Shown here one piece after another: positions 51,126 to 61,260 of a DNA stretch of 64,000 nucleotides. Where the stretch lies: the NCBI RefSeq assembly GCF_017349355.1, contig NZ_JAFMPM010000008.1, positions 620,001 to 684,000 on the forward strand, read 5' to 3'. Each line of letters begins with the position of its first letter. Within the stretch, counting starts at the first letter, position 1. Below the pieces are notes generated by a model. That model worked only from the letters and a program-made list of their open reading frames with translations, had not been told where the DNA came from and searched no databases. The stretch comes from Thiothrix fructosivorans (lineage in GTDB: Bacteria; Pseudomonadota; Gammaproteobacteria; Thiotrichales; Thiotrichaceae). The position numbers were made by a program, and so were the translations under genes.

Positions 51126-54100
51126 ATGGGTTATCAATTTCGTCGCATTTTGTCTTGGTTGTGTGTCGGTCTGCTACTGTTGTCATTCGGGCAAGGTAGA
51201 GCGGAAGACGTAGCCGTAGCACCTGCTACGACACTGCCACATTACACGAACGAAGAGCTACTGACGCAAATGTTAGTGGTGGATGTGTCAGAACGTACCT
51301 TGGACAATAGTCCCGCATTAGCGGTAACGTTTTCACAGGATCTTGACCCTACCCAAGATCACAATAGCTTCATTACGCTAACGGCTGCCGGTAAGAGAGT
51401 CGAAGGCAGTTGGGTACTAGCGAACGAGCCACGCCGTCTATTTTTCAGCAATATCAAGCCACAAACAGATTATCGGATACAAATCAGACCGGGTGTGACC
51501 AGCAAGAATGCGCTTAAATTGCACAAGCCGTCGGATAGCACTCTGAAAACCCGTGATATGACACCCGCGTTTGACTTTGCCACTACTGGGAGTATTTTGC
51601 CCGCTAAATTGACGGGTGGTTTGCCAATTCGCGTGGTGAATGTCGCGGAATTGGATATTGAACTCCTGCGAGTGCAACCCGAAAAGCTGCCTGAAATGTT
51701 AAAGACCGTTTCACTCGGTGGACGCTTATCACAGTGGCAGCTTGACGATATTCACGCTGTTACCGAAAGTGTTTATTCCCGTCGTTACGTCACTGATGCC
51801 AAGCCTAATGCGCGTACTTCCTTGCTCATTCCGGTGGAAGATATTCAGGAGTTGAAAACGCCGGGGCTGTATTTTGCGGTGATGCGCGAACCGGGTCGTT
51901 TCAATGACGAGGCTTACCGCATTACCCAGTTTGTGGTGACGAATATTGGTTTGCATGTCCGTCTGTATTCACGCGGCTTAGAAATATTCGCCAATGCCTT
52001 GGATACCGGCAAACCCATGCAGGGCGTGCAACTGAAATTACAGGGCGAAAAAGAAACCCTGACGCTGGAAACGGATGCAGCGGGTCATGTCAGTTTTGAG
52101 CATCGCCCACAAGGGGAACTCTTGCTGACCGCACAGCATGAGGCGCAATTTGCCTTCCTTGATATGCGCGAATCCGCCTTGGATTTATCAGAATACCCCG
52201 TGACGGGTGTTGCGGATAAACCGATTGCCCCGTTTGTGTACAGTACGCGTGACTTATTCCGTCCCGGTGAACCGATGGACTTGTCGGTATTGTTGCGAGA
52301 TCGTGATGGCAAGGCGGTTTCTGCCAACAACCTGCATTTACGCATTGTGCGCCCCGATACCAAGCCCTTGTTGGAAGAAAATCTCTTGGCGGCGAATGCT
52401 GATCTGGGTTTTTTCACCTACCGCTTAGCGATTCCTGCGGATGCGCCGACCGGAAGCTGGAAAGCAGAAATCCGTATTAACGCCAAAGATACTGCCCCCA
52501 TCAGTAGTTTCACTTTCCATGTGGAAGAATTCATGCCAGAGCGCATGAAACTGGCGTTGAGCGTTGAAGATAAGCTATTGATGAAAGGCGATAAGTTGGT
52601 GGTTGCTGCGCAAGGGGATTACTTGTACGGCGCACCTGCTAGTGGGAACAAGTTGACAGCAGCACGCACGGTGAGTGTGAATCGCCATCCACTGGACACT
52701 TTCAAGGATTACTATTTTGGTGATCCTGCCGATGACAAATTGGTGAGCCACGAAGATTTGCCTGAAGTGATCCTCAATGCCACGGGTGGTGGGTTTGTGG
52801 AAAGCCCTGCCTTGGAAGGTAAGATCAGTTCACCCTTAACCATGAGTGTGATTGGCAGTTTGCACGAAACCGGCGGGCGTAGCGTAACCCGCACACTTGA
52901 TGTCCCGTTTTGGCCGAGTCAAAATTTAGTCGGTATTCGTCCGTTATTTAGCAAGGATACCGTCGATGGCAATAGTGAAGCCGCCTTTGAGCTGGTGCGT
53001 CTGAATGCAGAAGGCAAAGCCGCTCCCGCCACCCAGCCGTTAGCCGTGACCTTGGTGAGTGAAGAAAAAGACTATTTCTGGGAATACAACAGTGCGGAAG
53101 GGTGGCAGCGGAAGGATATTGCCAGCGAATATCCTACCGTCCAGAAAAAAATCACGCTGGATGCGAATGCACGCGGTCAGGCGGCGTTTGCGGTGCAATC
53201 CGGTTATTACCGCTTGGAAGTGGAAGATGCGGAAACGGGTTTGAAAGCGGTTTACCCGTTCCATGCTGGTTGGGATTGGGAACAGAGTGAAAATAACGCT
53301 GCTCGCCCCGATCAGATCGAATTAGCCCTCGATAAAGCCAAATACCGTGCGGGGGATGTGGCGAAATTGAAGATTACCCCGCCTGCTGCGGGTGAAGCGC
53401 TGGTCGCGGTGGAAGGGGAGTCGTTACTGTGGTCAAAGCACCTCAGTTTACCGGCGGAAGGGCTGACCGTGGATATTCCAGTCGATGCGGCGTGGGAGCG
53501 GCATGATTTATACATCACTGTCACCGCCTTCCGCCCTGCGAGTCGCCAGCAAAACATCACGCCCAATCGAGCGCTGGGCGTGATTTTCCTGCCCTTGGAT
53601 CGTGAAGAGCGGCGATTGAACGTGAAGATTGCTGCTGCTGAAAAAGTTCGTCCTGACCAAACGGTCAGCGTGACGGTGAGTGCGGATAACCTCAATAACG
53701 AAACCGCACTAGTGACGTTAGCGGCAGTGGATGCGGGTGTCTTAAGCATTACCGATTTTAAAAGCCCTGACCCGTTGGCATTTTATTTTTCACAGCACGC
53801 TTATGCGGCGAGTCTGTATGACGCTTACGGCAAGATTATTGAAAGTGTCGAGGGCGCCCCGTTGCGGCAACGCTTCGGTGGGGATGTGGCAACACGGCGC
53901 GGTGGCACATTGGCACAAGCGGATGCGCGGATTGTGGCGTTGTTTAGCGGTGCAGTGGTGTTTAACGCGGAAGGCAAAGCCAACATCGACCTGCCGTTAC
54001 CGGGGTTCGATGGCACGTTGCGCTTGATGGCAGTCGCCGCTTCGGAGGAGCGCTTTGGCAGTGCGGAACGCGAGATGACCGTAGCCTCGCCTGTGGTGGC

Positions 54101-55991
54101 AAGTTTAGCGGCTCCACGTTTTCTGGCGGCAGGTGACAGCAGTTTCTTGACGGTGGATTTGAACAATACGACCACCGAGGCACAAACCGTGCAGGTAAAT
54201 ATTACCAGCAATGCGTTGCTGACGGGTGTGACAGATGCGCGTGAAGTCATCTTGGCGGCGGGTAAGCGCGAAACCTTGCGCTTACCGTTGTCAGCGCATC
54301 AAACCTTCGGGATGGGGCAGATTAATTTGGAACTGGTGGGCAAGGGTTTCACGGCACGGCGGCAGCTTCAGCTCGCGGTGCGTCCTGCCTATCCGGCGCA
54401 ATACTTGGCACAAAACCGTGCATTGAAAGCGGGTGAAAGCATGGTGCTGGATGCTACCACGTTGCAAGGTTTTCTACCGGCTGGCTTAAAAGCCAATTTG
54501 AGTCTGGCGGCAACACCCGCGTTGCCTATGCGCAGTGCTTTGCAGGGCTTGTTACAGTACCCCTACGGTTGTTTAGAACAAACCACTAGCAGTGCATGGC
54601 CTTACTTGTTTTTAGATGCGAGTGTGTCCGAACAGTTAGGTTTGGCGCCGCTAGAAATGAAAGAACGCAATGAACGGGTGACAGCAGCATTGTTGCGGCT
54701 ATCCGGTATGCAGTTAGCGAACGGTGGTTTCACGCTGTGGGGCGAGGCAGGTGGTGCGCAGGAAGAGTATTGGTTGACGCCGTATGTGACGGATTTCTTG
54801 CTGGATGCGCAAGAGCAAGGCTTTATCGTGCCGGATTGGTTATTGCAACGCGCTTTGCAAAATCTGGAAGAGCGCTTGGCGGAAGGCGAGCACGATACTG
54901 CCAGTCGCTATGAGTTCTCTGAAACACCGGAGCATGTGGATTTTGCGGCACGGGCTTATGCGGGTTACGTCTTGTCGCGGGTCAAACGTGCTTCGCCCGG
55001 TACGTTGAAAGTGCTGTACGACAAGGATGCAGGCAAAGCCGTCGCCGGTTTACCGCTGGTGCATTTAGGGCTGGCACTACGCAAAGGCGGTGATTTGAAG
55101 CGCGGTGATGACGCGATTCAACGCGGTTTGGCGCTGGTGCGCGATGAGCAGAAATACTTAGGCGATTACGGAAGTCGGTTGCGTGATCAAGCAGGGATGT
55201 TGTATTTGTTGTTACGCCATAAAATAGCGCTGCCCAATCAAGCGACTGAGATTACCAAGTTGGCGGATTTGCTACATAACCGTAATTATTTCAGCACCCA
55301 AGAACAATTGTTTGTGTTCTTGGCAGGTTTGCAAGTGCAGGAAAAAGCCAAAGCAAGCTGGCACGCTGCCTTGAAAGTGGGCAATGACAGCGTGGCTTTG
55401 TCAGGCAGTAAAGCTGCGTATCGTGCGGTGACGGCAGAGGAATTCCAGCAAGGGCTGAGCATTACGGCTACCGACCCGTTATACGTTGCATTGAGCGTCG
55501 ATGGTTATCCCGTAGCGCCGCCCGCACCCGACAGTGACCCGATTGAAGTGCAGCGGCAGTGGTATGGGATGGATGGTAAGCCCGTCAAGCCGGAGGCGCT
55601 GCAAGTCGGTTCACTATTGTTAACGCACTTGATGGTGAGCAGTAGCACGGATATTAACGATGCGCTGGTGGTGGATTTACTGCCTGCGGGTTTCGAGCTG
55701 GAAAATACCAACCTGCAAACCAATGAGTCGCTGGAAGGGTTGCAATTGGAAGGCATGGATAAACCCGTGCTGGAATTACTGAGCAGTAGCGTGCCGCGTA
55801 CTCAAGAATTCCGTGATGACCGTTACGTGGCGGCATTGCCGTTAAAAGCGAAGACCCGCCACCATTTGTTCTATCTGACGCGGGTGGTTTCCACGGGTAA
55901 ATTCAGCGTGCCGCCGACCTATGTGGAAGACATGTATCGCCCAGAATTGAATGGTGTGGGGGCTACACCGGCGGCAATGGTGATTCCATAA
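51126..55991 (+). CDS. Bacterial alpha-2-macroglobulin (YfhM-like) with thioester
   Basis: 1621 aa from ATG 51126, with GGAGA upstream; longer reading would run through the tRNA-Glu. It has a signal peptide (residues 1-27, ending GRA), many MG beta-sandwich domains, a bait-like middle and, at residues 1147-1152, the thioester YGCLEQ (Cys1149, Gln1152). The complement-like alpha-toroid and receptor-binding regions follow. The protein traps proteases by covalent linkage and protects the periplasm together with PbpC. There is no lipobox, unlike typical YfhM, so it may be soluble. pbpC starts 2 nt after its stop. Confidence 0.92.
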   Translation: MGYQFRRILSWLCVGLLLLSFGQGRAEDVAVAPATTLPHYTNEELLTQMLVVDVSERTLDNSPALAVTFSQDLDPTQDHNSFITLTAAGKRVEGSWVLANEPRRLFFSNIKPQTDYRIQIRPGVTSKNALKLHKPSDSTLKTRDMTPAFDFATTGSILPAKLTGGLPIRVVNVAELDIELLRVQPEKLPEMLKTVSLGGRLSQWQLDDIHAVTESVYSRRYVTDAKPNARTSLLIPVEDIQELKTPGLYFAVMREPGRFNDEAYRITQFVVTNIGLHVRLYSRGLEIFANALDTGKPMQGVQLKLQGEKETLTLETDAAGHVSFEHRPQGELLLTAQHEAQFAFLDMRESALDLSEYPVTGVADKPIAPFVYSTRDLFRPGEPMDLSVLLRDRDGKAVSANNLHLRIVRPDTKPLLEENLLAANADLGFFTYRLAIPADAPTGSWKAEIRINAKDTAPISSFTFHVEEFMPERMKLALSVEDKLLMKGDKLVVAAQGDYLYGAPASGNKLTAARTVSVNRHPLDTFKDYYFGDPADDKLVSHEDLPEVILNATGGGFVESPALEGKISSPLTMSVIGSLHETGGRSVTRTLDVPFWPSQNLVGIRPLFSKDTVDGNSEAAFELVRLNAEGKAAPATQPLAVTLVSEEKDYFWEYNSAEGWQRKDIASEYPTVQKKITLDANARGQAAFAVQSGYYRLEVEDAETGLKAVYPFHAGWDWEQSENNAARPDQIELALDKAKYRAGDVAKLKITPPAAGEALVAVEGESLLWSKHLSLPAEGLTVDIPVDAAWERHDLYITVTAFRPASRQQNITPNRALGVIFLPLDREERRLNVKIAAAEKVRPDQTVSVTVSADNLNNETALVTLAAVDAGVLSITDFKSPDPLAFYFSQHAYAASLYDAYGKIIESVEGAPLRQRFGGDVATRRGGTLAQADARIVALFSGAVVFNAEGKANIDLPLPGFDGTLRLMAVAASEERFGSAEREMTVASPVVASLAAPRFLAAGDSSFLTVDLNNTTTEAQTVQVNITSNALLTGVTDAREVILAAGKRETLRLPLSAHQTFGMGQINLELVGKGFTARRQLQLAVRPAYPAQYLAQNRALKAGESMVLDATTLQGFLPAGLKANLSLAATPALPMRSALQGLLQYPYGCLEQTTSSAWPYLFLDASVSEQLGLAPLEMKERNERVTAALLRLSGMQLANGGFTLWGEAGGAQEEYWLTPYVTDFLLDAQEQGFIVPDWLLQRALQNLEERLAEGEHDTASRYEFSETPEHVDFAARAYAGYVLSRVKRASPGTLKVLYDKDAGKAVAGLPLVHLGLALRKGGDLKRGDDAIQRGLALVRDEQKYLGDYGSRLRDQAGMLYLLLRHKIALPNQATEITKLADLLHNRNYFSTQEQLFVFLAGLQVQEKAKASWHAALKVGNDSVALSGSKAAYRAVTAEEFQQGLSITATDPLYVALSVDGYPVAPPAPDSDPIEVQRQWYGMDGKPVKPEALQVGSLLLTHLMVSSSTDINDALVVDLLPAGFELENTNLQTNESLEGLQLEGMDKPVLELLSSSVPRTQEFRDDRYVAALPLKAKTRHHLFYLTRVVSTGKFSVPPTYVEDMYRPELNGVGATPAAMVIP

Positions 55992-55993
55992 GC

Positions 55994-58345
55994 GTGCTGA
56001 GGTGGCAGGTAGGGCGTTACGCGCTGTGGTTAGTTGGCGTGCCAATGCTGTGCTTGCTGCTGTTTTTATTAGCGGATCGGTGGTGGGCATTGCCTAACCC
56101 TGAGCGGGTACGCAGCGTGTTGATTCTGGCTCAAGATCGCACGCCGTTACGCGCCTTTGCGGACAGTGACGGCGTGTGGCGTTACCCCGTGACCTTGGAT
56201 GAAGTGTCGCCGCTGTACGTGCAAGCCTTGCTGGCATACGAAGATCGTTGGTTTTACCAGCACCCCGGTATTAATCCGTTGGCGTTATTGCGGGCGGGGT
56301 GGCAGTGGCTGCGCGGCGGACGGGTTATTTCGGGCGGGTCAACCTTGACCATGCAGGTGGCGCGTATTCTTGAGCCACATCAACGCAATATGGGTGGCAA
56401 GCTCTGGCAAATGTTCCGTGCTTTACAGCTTGAATGGCATTACAGCAAGGCGGAGATCCTCACCTTTTACCTCAATCTTGCGCCCTTCGGGGGGCCGATT
56501 GAAGGCGTGCAAACCGCGAGCTTTGCGTGGTTACACAAACCTGCCTTGGCACTGAGTCATGCGGAAGCGGCTTTGTTGGCGGTATTGCCACAAGCGCCGT
56601 CACGCTTACGCCCCGACCGTCACCCCGAATTGGCGCAACGTTACCGCGATAAAGTGTTACAACGTATGGCAACGCAAGGCATTTGGACGCAGGCGGTGGT
56701 CGATGATGCCCTGACTGAACCCGTGATGCGTTCCCGCTTTCAACAGCCGCTGGTTGCGCCTTTGTTTGCTGAGCGCATGAAAGCGCACGCCGTTGAGCGC
56801 AAGGTGGCACGGCTGCAAACGACCTTGGATACCAATGCGCAATGGGTGGTGGAAAATGTCGTGCGGACGCGGGTGGAGAGTTTGCCGGATAAAGCGTCCA
56901 TCGGTGTATTAGTGGTGGAAAATAAAACAGGGTATGTGCGGGCGTATGCCGGATCGGCTAATTTTCACAGCGTGGAACGCTTTGGGCATGTGGACATGGT
57001 GCAGGCGGTGCGTTCCCCCGGTTCAACCTTGAAGCCATTTTTGTATGGCATGGCGTTGGATGATGGCTTGGTGCATTCCGCCAGTTTGCTGAGTGATGTG
57101 CCCGTGAAGTTGACGGATTATGCGCCGCAGAATTTTGTACGGCACTTTTCGGGTGCGGTGAGTGTGGCGCAGGCGTTGCAGCAATCCTTGAATATTCCGG
57201 CGGTGGATATGCTGCAACGCTTGACCCCGACGGGTTTTGTGGCAAGGCTGCGCAATGGCGGGGTGGTGATTACTTTTCCAGAGCAAGCCGAACCGAATTT
57301 GAGCGTGATTTTGGGTGGGGCAGGCACGACGCTGGAAGATTTAGTGCGTGGCTTTAGTGCCTTTGCGCGGGCGGGGATGAGCGTTAAACCGCGTTTTCTG
57401 GCAGATGAGCCATTGGTCGAGCGGCGGCTATTATCAGCGGGGGCGGCGTGGATTATTCAGGCAATTTTGCGGGATATTCCTGCGCCAGAAGGCAGTGTAA
57501 ATAGCGCGGGGATTGCGTGGAAAACAGGGACAAGCTACGGTTTTCGGGATGCGTGGGCAGTGGGCGTGAGCGATGCGTATACCGTGGGCGTGTGGACAGG
57601 TCGCCCGGATGGTACGCCGTTGCCGGGAAGTATTGGTGCGGCGGCGGCGGGACCCATTTTGTTTGATGTGTTTCGAGCGCTACCGAAACAGGCAGTAGCA
57701 AACATGCGGCATCGTCCGGCGGAAGTGACTTCAACCGATATTTGCTGGCCACTGGGTGAAAGCGCGGCAACAACTGCGCCGGAACATTGCCATGTGCGCC
57801 AGCAAGCGTGGATTTTGGAGGGGCGTGTGCCGCCAACTTTGCCACATTTACAGCACTATTCGTGGTCGGCTGGCTTGCAAACCTATTGGGTGAATCCGCA
57901 GACGGGCTTGCGCGTGACGGCTGCTTGCACTGCTCCGCAGCGGGAAACGTGCCAAGTGGCACAATGGCCGCTGGAATTGCAGCCCTGGTTGGCGAATACG
58001 GTGTTGGAACAAATCCGTTTACCCGTATTTGATGCGAGTTGCCCATCCGGTAGTGAGTATCAGGGCGGGGCGCAATTGGCGATGCGTCATTTGGATGACA
58101 GTACGCGCTTATTTTTGCCTAAAGCCCGTGCAGGGCAACCTGCTACAGGTGTGACCGTCGATTTGCGAGCAGAAGGTGGGGTGGGGCAGCATGTTTGGTT
58201 GGTAAATGGTGCACTGGCGGGTGTTGATGCAACTCAGCACGGCTTGCGCTATACGTTTACGCGTGCGGGTGATTACGATTTAACTGTATTTGATACGGCG
58301 GGATCGGTGGATAAGGTGGTGATTCGGGTGATCAGTCCGCCGTAA
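55994..58345 (+). CDS. pbpC: Penicillin-binding protein 1C
   Basis: 783 aa from GTG 55994. One TM helix (residues 12-30), then a glycosyltransferase family 51 domain (EDRWFYQHPGINPLALLRA, RVISGGSTLTMQVARIL). The transpeptidase shows Ser in SPGSTLKPF, a SxN-type motif in QSLNIPAVD, and KTGTSYGFRDAW. The BiPBP C-terminal domain comes last. It polymerises peptidoglycan for repair. The alpha-2-macroglobulin/pbpC pair is the standard operon. Confidence 0.94.
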   Translation: MLRWQVGRYALWLVGVPMLCLLLFLLADRWWALPNPERVRSVLILAQDRTPLRAFADSDGVWRYPVTLDEVSPLYVQALLAYEDRWFYQHPGINPLALLRAGWQWLRGGRVISGGSTLTMQVARILEPHQRNMGGKLWQMFRALQLEWHYSKAEILTFYLNLAPFGGPIEGVQTASFAWLHKPALALSHAEAALLAVLPQAPSRLRPDRHPELAQRYRDKVLQRMATQGIWTQAVVDDALTEPVMRSRFQQPLVAPLFAERMKAHAVERKVARLQTTLDTNAQWVVENVVRTRVESLPDKASIGVLVVENKTGYVRAYAGSANFHSVERFGHVDMVQAVRSPGSTLKPFLYGMALDDGLVHSASLLSDVPVKLTDYAPQNFVRHFSGAVSVAQALQQSLNIPAVDMLQRLTPTGFVARLRNGGVVITFPEQAEPNLSVILGGAGTTLEDLVRGFSAFARAGMSVKPRFLADEPLVERRLLSAGAAWIIQAILRDIPAPEGSVNSAGIAWKTGTSYGFRDAWAVGVSDAYTVGVWTGRPDGTPLPGSIGAAAAGPILFDVFRALPKQAVANMRHRPAEVTSTDICWPLGESAATTAPEHCHVRQQAWILEGRVPPTLPHLQHYSWSAGLQTYWVNPQTGLRVTAACTAPQRETCQVAQWPLELQPWLANTVLEQIRLPVFDASCPSGSEYQGGAQLAMRHLDDSTRLFLPKARAGQPATGVTVDLRAEGGVGQHVWLVNGALAGVDATQHGLRYTFTRAGDYDLTVFDTAGSVDKVVIRVISPP

Positions 58346-58371
58346 GCCGTGGTTATGGTTATGCAGGGGAG

Positions 58372-59847
58372 TTACACGGGCAGGTGGATGCGGACGCGTG
58401 CGCCGACGTAAGGCGATACCAGCAATTCGATCTTGCCACCAATCGCGGAGACGATTTCGGTGCTGACCGCCATGCCAATGCCTTGTCCGTCGCTTTTGCT
58501 GTCTTCACGCACGCCGCGTTGCAGCAATTTGGAGGGATTGTCAATCGGGAAGCCTAAGCCGTCGTCGTCGATGTCAATGACCAGCATATTGTTGTCTTGG
58601 TGGGCGGAGACTTCCACAATATCTTGGCAGAAACGGCAGGCGTTATTCAGCAGGTTGCCGAATAATTCCATCATGTCTTCCGCATCCATCCGGCACTTGG
58701 CGTATTCGTCAGCGGTGATGCGAATCTCGAATGGTTTGTCACGGTAAACTTTCTGTAAGGTTTCGCGTAAGCGGAACAGCACAGGGCGAATCGGTTGTGA
58801 CAGAATCATTGCGCCTTGATTCGTGACCATAGCACGGCGTAATTGATGCCCGATAATTTCACGGATACGCTCAATTTGTTTTTCAAACACGTTAATCGCG
58901 ATGCCGACATACGGGTCATGTTCAGCAGCATCGCGATGCAATTGATCCAGTTGGTGTTGCATCGCCGTCAACGGTGTTTTGATGCTGTGAGCTAGGTCAT
59001 CCAGTGTGTCTTTGTAACGTTGTTTTTGACCTTTTTCGTAGCTCAGCAAGCCATTCAAAGCATTTTTAACGGGGAGTAATTCTTCGGGGTAATTGTCTTC
59101 AATCGTTTCCTTTTCGCCCGCTTCAATCGACTTGACTTCTTTTTCAAACTCTTTAATCGGCGCAACTACCCAGAAACTTAGGGCTAGCTGGGCGATCAGC
59201 ACCAAGACGGCGGATAGGAAAAACAGTACCGCAAATTTCTGGCGCATGTCCTGCATTTCTTTTTCAATGTCCGCAATGGCAACGCCAACCACGAACTGAT
59301 ACAGACCGAAATTGGGCTGCGAAAATGTTTGAATTGCCAGTACGTATTGCTGGTTATACATCTGTTTGATGAGCGGGTCATCTTCGAGTCTCGCCGAATT
59401 TTGGGGCGGCAGTGGGTGCAGTTTAGCAAAATCAGGCTCAAAGCTGCCCGCTTGTTTTTTCTCTAAATTAAAGCGTAGGTAGTAATCATCTTCGACCAAG
59501 TCATTCGGCTTACTTAAAGTGGAAGCGCTCCAGACCACTTTACCCGTGTTAGCATCCAACACATAAGCAAAGTGATTTTGTGTGACATCATCGAGCTTAT
59601 GATCACCGATCATTTTTTTCGCATTCGCCTGCATATCAGCATCGGGTAAGATCTCGAATCGACCATTCCCAACATTAAAGTTCAGAAAACCCAGTACATC
59701 GTAGGAAATTTCTTTTAGCTCATTTTGCTTTTGTTCAATTTTATAGCTCAATGAGAACCAGTACAACATGGCACCGAGCATGACAATGCCGACCATAATG
59801 ACACCGAAGCCACTGATTAATTGGCGACTACGAAGGGAGCTGATCAT
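58372..59847 (-). CDS. PhoQ-like sensor histidine kinase
   Basis: 491 aa. Two TM helices (about residues 12-32 and 213-233) flank a periplasmic domain. A HAMP-like part follows, then H-box LDDLAHSIKTPLTAMQHQLD, N-box NLLNNACRFC, G1 IDIDDDGLGFP and G2 GQGIGMAVST. The H-box with HSIKTPL and the N-box with C after the A match PhoQ-type kinases, which sense Mg(2+), acid or antimicrobial peptides. It follows the response regulator by 27 nt in one operon. Confidence 0.88.
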   Translation of the reverse strand: MISSLRSRQLISGFGVIMVGIVMLGAMLYWFSLSYKIEQKQNELKEISYDVLGFLNFNVGNGRFEILPDADMQANAKKMIGDHKLDDVTQNHFAYVLDANTGKVVWSASTLSKPNDLVEDDYYLRFNLEKKQAGSFEPDFAKLHPLPPQNSARLEDDPLIKQMYNQQYVLAIQTFSQPNFGLYQFVVGVAIADIEKEMQDMRQKFAVLFFLSAVLVLIAQLALSFWVVAPIKEFEKEVKSIEAGEKETIEDNYPEELLPVKNALNGLLSYEKGQKQRYKDTLDDLAHSIKTPLTAMQHQLDQLHRDAAEHDPYVGIAINVFEKQIERIREIIGHQLRRAMVTNQGAMILSQPIRPVLFRLRETLQKVYRDKPFEIRITADEYAKCRMDAEDMMELFGNLLNNACRFCQDIVEVSAHQDNNMLVIDIDDDGLGFPIDNPSKLLQRGVREDSKSDGQGIGMAVSTEIVSAIGGKIELLVSPYVGARVRIHLPV

Positions 59848-59874
59848 AGGAGCGCTTACCCGATTTATTATTTA

Positions 59875-60576
59875 TTATGTACGTGCGAGAGTGAAACGGT
59901 AGCCACGTCCACGCAGGGTTTCGATAGGTTTCAACGTATCGTCTGGATCGAGTTTGATACGCAAGCGCCGAATAAACACCTCGATAACATTGCTGTCACG
60001 GTCAGTGTCTTCTTCATACAAACTGTCGGTTAGACGCGTTTTGGAAATCACTTCGCCCGCGTGCAAGATGAGGTGTTCCAGTACGCGGTATTCGTAAGCC
60101 GTTAAAATGACTTCGGTTTCATTCACATATACGCGTTGTTCGGAGGTGTTCAGGCGAATTGGCCCACAATGGAGTTCGGCTTGTGTCCAACGCCCTGTAC
60201 GGCGCAATTGCACACGCAGACGCGCAATCAATTCTTCCGTGTGGAATGGCTTGGTTACGTAGTCGTCAGCGCCTGCTTCCAAGCCCTCGACTTTACTTTG
60301 CCAACGGTCACGGGCGGTCAGAATAATGATCGGATAGTCCAAACCCTTAGCACGAATGGCACGGATAATGTCCAGCCCCAAATCATTATTAACAGCCCCA
60401 CCTTTGGAATTAGGCAAGCCTAAATCAATGACCGCAACATCAATCGGGTATTCGAGGGCAACATACAGCCCTTGAGAGCCATCCGCAGCGAGGTCTACCG
60501 TAAAGCCACTTTTTTTAAGGTCTTCCGCAACCTGTTCGCGGATAATATTTTCGTCTTCTATGATGAGTACGCGCAT
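59875..60576 (-). CDS. PhoP-like response regulator
   Basis: 233 aa. The receiver part (MRVLIIEDENIIREQVAEDL, phospho-Asp in VAVIDLGLPNSKGG, Lys in YVTKPFHTEELI) is followed by a winged-helix DNA-binding domain ending LRGRGYRFTLA. It is of the OmpR/PhoB subfamily and is closest in style to PhoP, and lies upstream of its PhoQ-like kinase. Likely regulon: envelope and Mg(2+) response. Confidence 0.9.
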   Translation of the reverse strand: MRVLIIEDENIIREQVAEDLKKSGFTVDLAADGSQGLYVALEYPIDVAVIDLGLPNSKGGAVNNDLGLDIIRAIRAKGLDYPIIILTARDRWQSKVEGLEAGADDYVTKPFHTEELIARLRVQLRRTGRWTQAELHCGPIRLNTSEQRVYVNETEVILTAYEYRVLEHLILHAGEVISKTRLTDSLYEEDTDRDSNVIEVFIRRLRIKLDPDDTLKPIETLRGRGYRFTLART

Positions 60577-60690
60577 GACAACGATTTTTCCTGTTCGTCA
60601 ATCGTAATGGTTCAATAAAAAAGCAATCATACACCAGCTTACGGGGAATAAAAAACAATCAATAGTGTTTATTAGTAAAAATTATAAAAA

Positions 60691-60724
60691 AATACCCGGC
60701 GATTCGTGTGAATGACCGGGTATT
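60691..60724 (-). terminator. Terminator of the small exported PepSY-like gene
   Basis: AATACCCGG (60691-60699) and CCGGGTATT (60716-60724) pair over 9 bp. On the minus strand it is followed by a run of T residues. Confidence 0.88.
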
Positions 60725-60767
60725 CAAGTGAAATATTAACTGCTTTCAATGATTTTTAGCTGATACT

Positions 60768-61073
60768 TCAGCTACTACACGCAACCTTTATTGTTAGGTA
60801 TTCCCCTTCCAGCGAGAGCATCCTAACAACATGACAATCGGGAAAACCGGGCAAGGGCTTTTCCTGAATTGACAATACTCGACCTTTGTATGTTGCTCTG
60901 ACTTTCGACAGCACAGCATCGCGCCCGATGGGCTCATCGGGTTTGCTGCGTTGCAATGAAATTTTCTTTTCACTGTCCGCCGCATTCGCAATACCCGGTA
61001 GCATGGTGGTAGCAGCACCCGCAACCATCATTACGCCGCAAAATGCGGCAAGCATGGATCTTTTGGAATCCAT
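60768..61073 (-). CDS. Small exported PepSY-like protein next to phoPQ
   Basis: 101 aa with a signal peptide (MDSKRSMLAAFCGVMMVAGA, cleavage around NAA). The mature part, RDAVLSKVRATYKGRVLSIQ then EKPLPGFPDCHVVRMLSLEG, resembles a PepSY-like fold found beside many phoPQ-type operons, where such proteins modulate the kinase. It lies 191 bp upstream of the response regulator on the same strand but has its own terminator. The assignment is tentative. Confidence 0.6.
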   Translation of the reverse strand: MDSKRSMLAAFCGVMMVAGAATTMLPGIANAADSEKKISLQRSKPDEPIGRDAVLSKVRATYKGRVLSIQEKPLPGFPDCHVVRMLSLEGEYLTIKVACSS

Positions 61074-61260
61074 CGTTTTTCCCCTGTTACATAAAAAATA
61101 AGCATAAGCCGCAAAAGCTATCTCTATACCGAGATGAGTAAATTATTGAGTAGTATATTAATCACTCAAAACTGAATGGGCGGTGAATACCTATTAGTTA
61201 AATTTATTTATCGTTATGATAAATATAGGAAATGCTTAAAGGATAAGCGAAACTAATTTT
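61074..61260. promoter_or_regulatory. AT-rich gap upstream of the PepSY-like gene and downstream of roxA
   Basis: 187 bp with a hairpin ATTTATC-GTTAT-GATAAAT at about 61203-61221, which could end roxA transcription. The part next to 61073 should hold the promoter of the PepSY-like gene. No gene is seen. Confidence 0.3.

Noticed and set aside
57453-58046. 197-aa open frame antisense to pbpC
   Set aside because: Shadow of pbpC codons; low-complexity His/Pro-rich and without ribosome site.
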